Shown one piece after another: positions 60,421 to 64,000 of a stretch of 64,000 nucleotides of DNA. The number at the start of each line of letters is the position of its first letter. Positions within the stretch are counted from its first letter, which is position 1. The translations under genes and the position numbers were made by a program. Source of the stretch: Adenophora triphylla var. japonica (lineage: Eukaryota > Streptophyta > Magnoliopsida > Asterales > Campanulaceae); assembly GCA_022495995.1 (NCBI GenBank), contig JAFEMH010001304.1, forward strand, positions 310,001 to 374,000. The letters are read 5' to 3'. A model generated the notes under the pieces. That model saw only the letters and a list, made by a program, of their open reading frames with translations. It had not been told where the DNA came from and did not search any database.

Positions 60421-61172
60421 AGAAACAAATTTTTAGGCTAAAGAACAGAAACAAAACAGGAGTATTTTACCTTTGAGTACGTGATGGACATACTGAAATT
60501 AACCGGATCGCGCACGGAAACGCGACGAGCGGCTTTCGCGAGAAAACTTGGGACCTCGCTGGCAAGAGAGAAGGAGAGTCGCCACGCCGTTTTGTATTAT
60601 GAGCCTAAACTTTGAAAATGGTTGATTTGAAAAGGGGGTCGTTTTGATTGACAACCAAAACTTGGAAAAGACTTTGAAAAAAGGGACGTTTTGATTGGTA
60701 GCCAAAACTTGAAAAAAGGCATTTAGGACCAGAGATTGTTAGGTTCGGAGGTCACGTTACGTTTCGGAAAGAGTATATTGAGATCACCCGAAATGCCTTG
60801 TATGACGAGTCTTTCTACCTTTCTCGAAATTGTGTGGGTGTGTGTTGTATTTTGAAAAGGAGCTTGAATGACAAGCTTTAATCTTGGTTTGAATGACAAA
60901 CGTTGATTTGTGGTAAAAACGAGCATTTGAATGACAAACGTCGGTTTTGAGTTTGAAATGAGCGTTTGAAATGTCAAACGTCGATTTTGAGTTGTTTTGA
61001 AAACGGAGTTTGAATGACGAACTTAAATCTTTAGTTTGAAAGACAAACGTTGATTTTTGGTAAAAGAGCATTTGAATGTCAAACGTCGAGGAGGATTTTT
61101 CGAAGCACAGGGCCATATGTCCTCTCTCAATTCGTTGACTGTAGATGTCTTCCCGAGGGCTTCGGCAGCTTT
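60421..61172. repeat. unclassified repeat-rich region with GAATGACAAACGT periodicity
   Basis: From 60840 to 61095 the words TTTGAATGACAAACGTTGA / TTTGAAATGTCAAACGTCGA recur about eight times with partial inverted character. 60510-60610 includes GAGTCGCCACGCC, reminiscent of Tat/Ogre-type gypsy LTR-flanking sequence. No intact gene. The assignment to a gypsy remnant is tentative. Confidence 0.4.
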
Positions 61173-61560
61173 TCAGATAATGTCCCAAGATACTGGTTTA
61201 GGTGCCTCTGCAGGGAGGGAGCCTATAGTTCGCCGCAGTTGTTTGAACGTCAGTGCGCAGTAGTGGTTGTCTGGACTGGACTGTGTTTTGATGACCCTCC
61301 GGGGGAAGCTAGAGAGTTCTTGGTTCATGCGAACTGTCTCCCTGATCTCTTCATGGTATACTGCGTTTTTTTCCTTCTTGCTGAGCAGGCTCATGGCATT
61401 CTGGAGTTGGGATAGGCAGTAGTCATGGTTTGCTAATTTTCCTCCGCTTTTAGCCCATATCATCTCTCTTGCAGTAGAGCCTTCATCGAGAGCTAACGCT
61501 TGCGTTTCTTCCTACATGAGAATAGCCAACGCTTCTTTGAACCGTATGCGGCAGTCTAGA
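61173..61560 (-). pseudogene. unidentified coding remnant
   Basis: A minus-strand frame runs from about 61560 to 61183 with one internal stop near 61512 and is interrupted again at 61183. Its composition is protein-like (FKEALAIL, AREMIWAKSGGKLANHDYC, NAMSLLSKKEKN, YCALTFKQLRRTIGSL). I do not recognise the family. Its setting between retroelement pieces suggests an accessory or gag-like retroelement reading frame. Confidence 0.35.
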
Positions 61561-61569
61561 TAAACTTTG

Positions 61570-62534
61570 TTAGTGTAAACTGCAGGTGATATCGTAGATG
61601 ATTTCCCAAATTCTAGGTGATATCGCAGATGATTTCCTAAATTTGAATTTATATAGTTGCATATTTTTTGTTTATTATTTAATGGACTAATGTACTAATA
61701 TAATCTGTATAGTCTATGATTTATGTTTATATTTCTGAGTGCAATAGCATCAAATAAGGAGCTAGACACGTGTGGAATTTAGAAGGAAATGATTTATGCA
61801 TTTTATGCATAAATTCGTTAATTGGGCAACAACAATTAAAACATGTGGAGACTTGATCAAGGAGTTGTTGCTGAATAAAAAGAAGAGTACAAGGTTGATA
61901 AAGCTTGAGAGTACAAGGCATGGAAGCTTGACTTGGAGATAAATCAACTTGGTTGCTACATTTGAGGAAGTGGGAGCTAAAATTAAGGAACTACTTCAAC
62001 CACTCTCCCTACACTCCCTCAACGTGTACATACAGCCCCAAGGCTGTTGATTGAGTAGCCTTCAAGTAAATTGAAGACTATAAATAAGCTTGGAAGGTTT
62101 CATTTGAAGAGATGCCAAGAAAAGTCATTTTATACACACCTTCGAAAGCTTAGAGAGAGAGTTCTTTGTTTGATTCTTTTAATCATTCCTCCCTTGTAAT
62201 TTCGCACTTGATTACATTGGTATCAAGTTGTGTGAAGGCTAGGATAGGATTCCGTTCTTTATCTCTTGTTCCATAGAGCTCAAAATTTTTATAGCTATAG
62301 GGAACATTTTTGGCTTTGTAAATTCATTTATAGTGATTATAAAGTCTTGCCTAAGAGGCACTCTCAAGTTATATTTATATAACTTGAGAAAAATAATTTT
62401 GGTGTTTTTATTCCGCTGCAAACTCTTTTACAAAATTGTTTTATTTTTGAAGTGTGTGTGTGCTATCCCAAGTGCTATCGTTGGTGCTGTTATCACCGTG
62501 GATATCACTTGTGATTCTGGCCGTGACAATTTCA
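61570..62534 (+). repeat. copia 5' LTR (start approximate)
   Basis: The right end is fixed by the primer-binding site (TTTCA then TTGGTATCAGAGC). The left end is not fixed: a 30-bp tandem duplication (GGTGATATCGTAGATGATTT / GGTGATATCGCAGATGATTT) lies at 61587-61640. Contains a TATA box at 62079-62086 and a T-rich leader. Confidence 0.6.
62079..62086 (+). promoter_or_regulatory. LTR TATA box
   Basis: TATAAATA in the LTR about 455 bp upstream of the primer-binding site, a usual position for the U3/R promoter. Confidence 0.5.
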
Positions 62535-62536
62535 AT

Positions 62537-62548
62537 TGGTATCAGAGC
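62537..62548 (+). promoter_or_regulatory. copia primer-binding site
   Basis: TGGTATCAGAGC, exact complement of the initiator tRNA-Met 3' end, just after the LTR. Confidence 0.92.
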
Positions 62549-62586
62549 AGGTCATTTGACGATACTAAGTGATTGGTCTAGGTGTC

Positions 62587-64000
62587 ATGGCTTTTGATCC
62601 TGCAAATCCAAACCAAAAACGTCTTCCTGTTTTAGATGGTTCAAATTATGCATATTGGAAAATTCGTCTTCGCTCGCATATCAAATCAATTGATCTTCGA
62701 GCGTGGAGATCTATAGTTAATGGGTACTCTCTTCCACTATTACCTCCTGATAAGGATAGTGATATTCAGGTTAAACCTGAAGGCGAGTGGACTAATGAAG
62801 AGATCACCCTAGCTAACTATAATGAGAAAGCTCTTAATGCTATCTTTGAGTGGGTTGACATGCATATTTTTAAACTTGTTCAAAATAGTTCCACAGCTCA
62901 AGAAGCTTGGGATATTTTACAAAGGTTTTGTGAAGGTGATTCTAGTGTGCGTGAAAACAAACTTAGAGGTCTTACTGGCAAATTTGAAAGATTGAGAATG
63001 GGTGAAAATGATGCCATTTTCTCTTATTTTAAAAAATTGTTTGGCATTGCTAATGAGTGTCAACTTTTGGGTGAACCTTTTACAAACAAACAATTGGTTT
63101 CAAAGGCTATTAGAACTCTCCCTGAGCGTTTTAATATAAAGGTTTCATCTATAGAAGAGACTCACAACCTTTCTACTATGGACATCAATTCTTTAATGAG
63201 CATTTTAAAAATTTTTGAGTCAAACCTTGCTGAGCAAAGTGAAGCTTCTAAAGGCAAGAGTGTTGCTTTAAAAGTTCAATTCTCTAGTGGTTCAACTAAT
63301 GAGGATGACGAAATTTTTGAGGAATTAGGTGAAGATGCCAGTGTTGCCTTACTTGCTAGAAAATATAACTCAATGGTGAGAAAATTTAACAAAGAAAATG
63401 TGCAGGTGAAGGCTAAAGAGCAACAAACCAAGGTGTACAATTCAATGCCAAAGAGGACATTTCCATCTACTCAGAAAGGTGGTCCCATAAGGAGAGCATC
63501 ATCAGATCAATCCAGATCTGATCCAAAATACCTTGAATCAATTCAATGTCATGCTTGCTCTGGATGGGGTCATTACTCAAACGAGTGTGCTAACACTCTA
63601 AGGAAGATGGGAAAGAACCTATGGGTTTTACTCAGTGACAATGAGGATGAGGAGACCAATCAATCTGAAGATTCAGATCAAACAGCAATGGTGGTCACAA
63701 ATTGTTACTCGGATTCTGTCAGTGATACCCCATGTGATATCCAAAGTGGGATAGCACCTGAGATATCATCCAACAGGTATACATATTTAAATTTGATAAA
63801 TGCTGTTTGTTTTGTGGGTTCTGTTAACTTGGATGCAGGTAGTTCACAAGATGGTGAACAAAGTAAGGAGTTCAGCAAGGATGAACTCATTTGTGGTCTT
63901 AAGAACCTTTGCAAAGAATTGGTGGACGAATGGAAGAAAGAGAACAAGAAGATGATTTCTCTGTCCAAAGAGGTTCAATACCTAACTGATGGCTTGACTA
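62587..64000 (+). CDS. copia gag-pol, 5' part, open to window end
   Basis: ATG at 62587, 39 bp after the primer-binding site, opens a frame of 471 codons with no stop up to the window edge. It has the UBN2/gag signature (LDGSNYAYWKIRLRSHIKS, QEAWDILQRFCEGDS, LRGLTGKFERLRMGEND) and a CX2CX4HX4C zinc knuckle, CHACSGWGHYSNEC (about 63550), followed by an acidic stretch and the start of a coiled region. Large-gag copia elements of the SIRE/Maximus type look like this. The uninterrupted frame and exact primer site suggest a young copy. Protease, integrase and RT would lie beyond the window. Confidence 0.88.
   Translation, partial: MAFDPANPNQKRLPVLDGSNYAYWKIRLRSHIKSIDLRAWRSIVNGYSLPLLPPDKDSDIQVKPEGEWTNEEITLANYNEKALNAIFEWVDMHIFKLVQNSSTAQEAWDILQRFCEGDSSVRENKLRGLTGKFERLRMGENDAIFSYFKKLFGIANECQLLGEPFTNKQLVSKAIRTLPERFNIKVSSIEETHNLSTMDINSLMSILKIFESNLAEQSEASKGKSVALKVQFSSGSTNEDDEIFEELGEDASVALLARKYNSMVRKFNKENVQVKAKEQQTKVYNSMPKRTFPSTQKGGPIRRASSDQSRSDPKYLESIQCHACSGWGHYSNECANTLRKMGKNLWVLLSDNEDEETNQSEDSDQTAMVVTNCYSDSVSDTPCDIQSGIAPEISSNRYTYLNLINAVCFVGSVNLDAGSSQDGEQSKEFSKDELICGLKNLCKELVDEWKKENKKMISLSKEVQYLTDGLT

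Noticed and set aside
61050..61415. Cys-rich 121-codon plus-strand frame
   Set aside because: Antisense to a more protein-like minus-strand remnant; no recognisable motifs.

Overview
This is a plant nuclear genomic window, AT-rich and packed with transposons. Three spliced, conserved nuclear genes are present, all on the minus strand: a CHUP1 orthologue, a chloroplast SLH-domain/coiled-coil protein like Arabidopsis At3g25680/At5g52410, and a DECAPPING 5 (DCP5) orthologue. Their exon layout, together with Stowaway, Tourist, Helitron, Au-type SINE, copia, gypsy and RTE elements, points to a eudicot. I cannot name the family or species.

Layout: 0-0.6 kb is a decayed copia reverse transcriptase. 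2.1-6.5 kb is CHUP1 (9 coding exons, 993 aa, every splice phase closes). 7.3-11.5 kb is a nest of small elements: a Stowaway, a copia-type LTR, a TRIM retroelement, and a Tourist-like element whose loop is a C-rich minisatellite, followed by a 194-bp Helitron. 12.6-18.4 kb is the SLH-domain gene (11 exons, 573 aa). 18.6-20.8 kb, directly upstream of it, is an unusual element carrying an OTU-like gene and a 198-bp tandem array of nested palindromes. 20.8-28.9 kb is intergenic and holds a 2.4-kb gypsy solo LTR nested in another Tourist-like element. 28.9-38.7 kb is DCP5 (8 exons, 628 aa), with a mini-Helitron, a Tourist MITE and an Au SINE in its introns. 39.2-41.4 kb is a head-to-tail pair of Helitrons.

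42.5-50.5 kb: a chromodomain-type (Tekay/Del-like) gypsy element has inserted into the signal-peptide coding part of a small proline-rich secreted-protein gene. Its two LTRs read as identical over about 885 bp although its gag-pol is broken. 50.5-56.5 kb is a decayed minus-strand copia element whose 5' LTR contains a 1,280-bp Mutator-type foldback element. 56.5-58.6 kb is a 3'-truncated RTE-type LINE. 58.7-60.4 kb is a second decayed minus-strand copia pol with a SINE in it. From about 61.6 kb to the window end is the intact 5' part of a plus-strand copia element (LTR, primer-binding site, open gag).

Nothing here forms an operon. CHUP1 and the SLH protein both act at chloroplasts and DCP5 acts in cytoplasmic mRNA decapping and translational repression. 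The window's novelty is in its repeats: palindrome arrays occur in three unrelated contexts (the 20-kb element and two gypsy LTRs), and several transposons sit within a few bases of splice sites or start codons.
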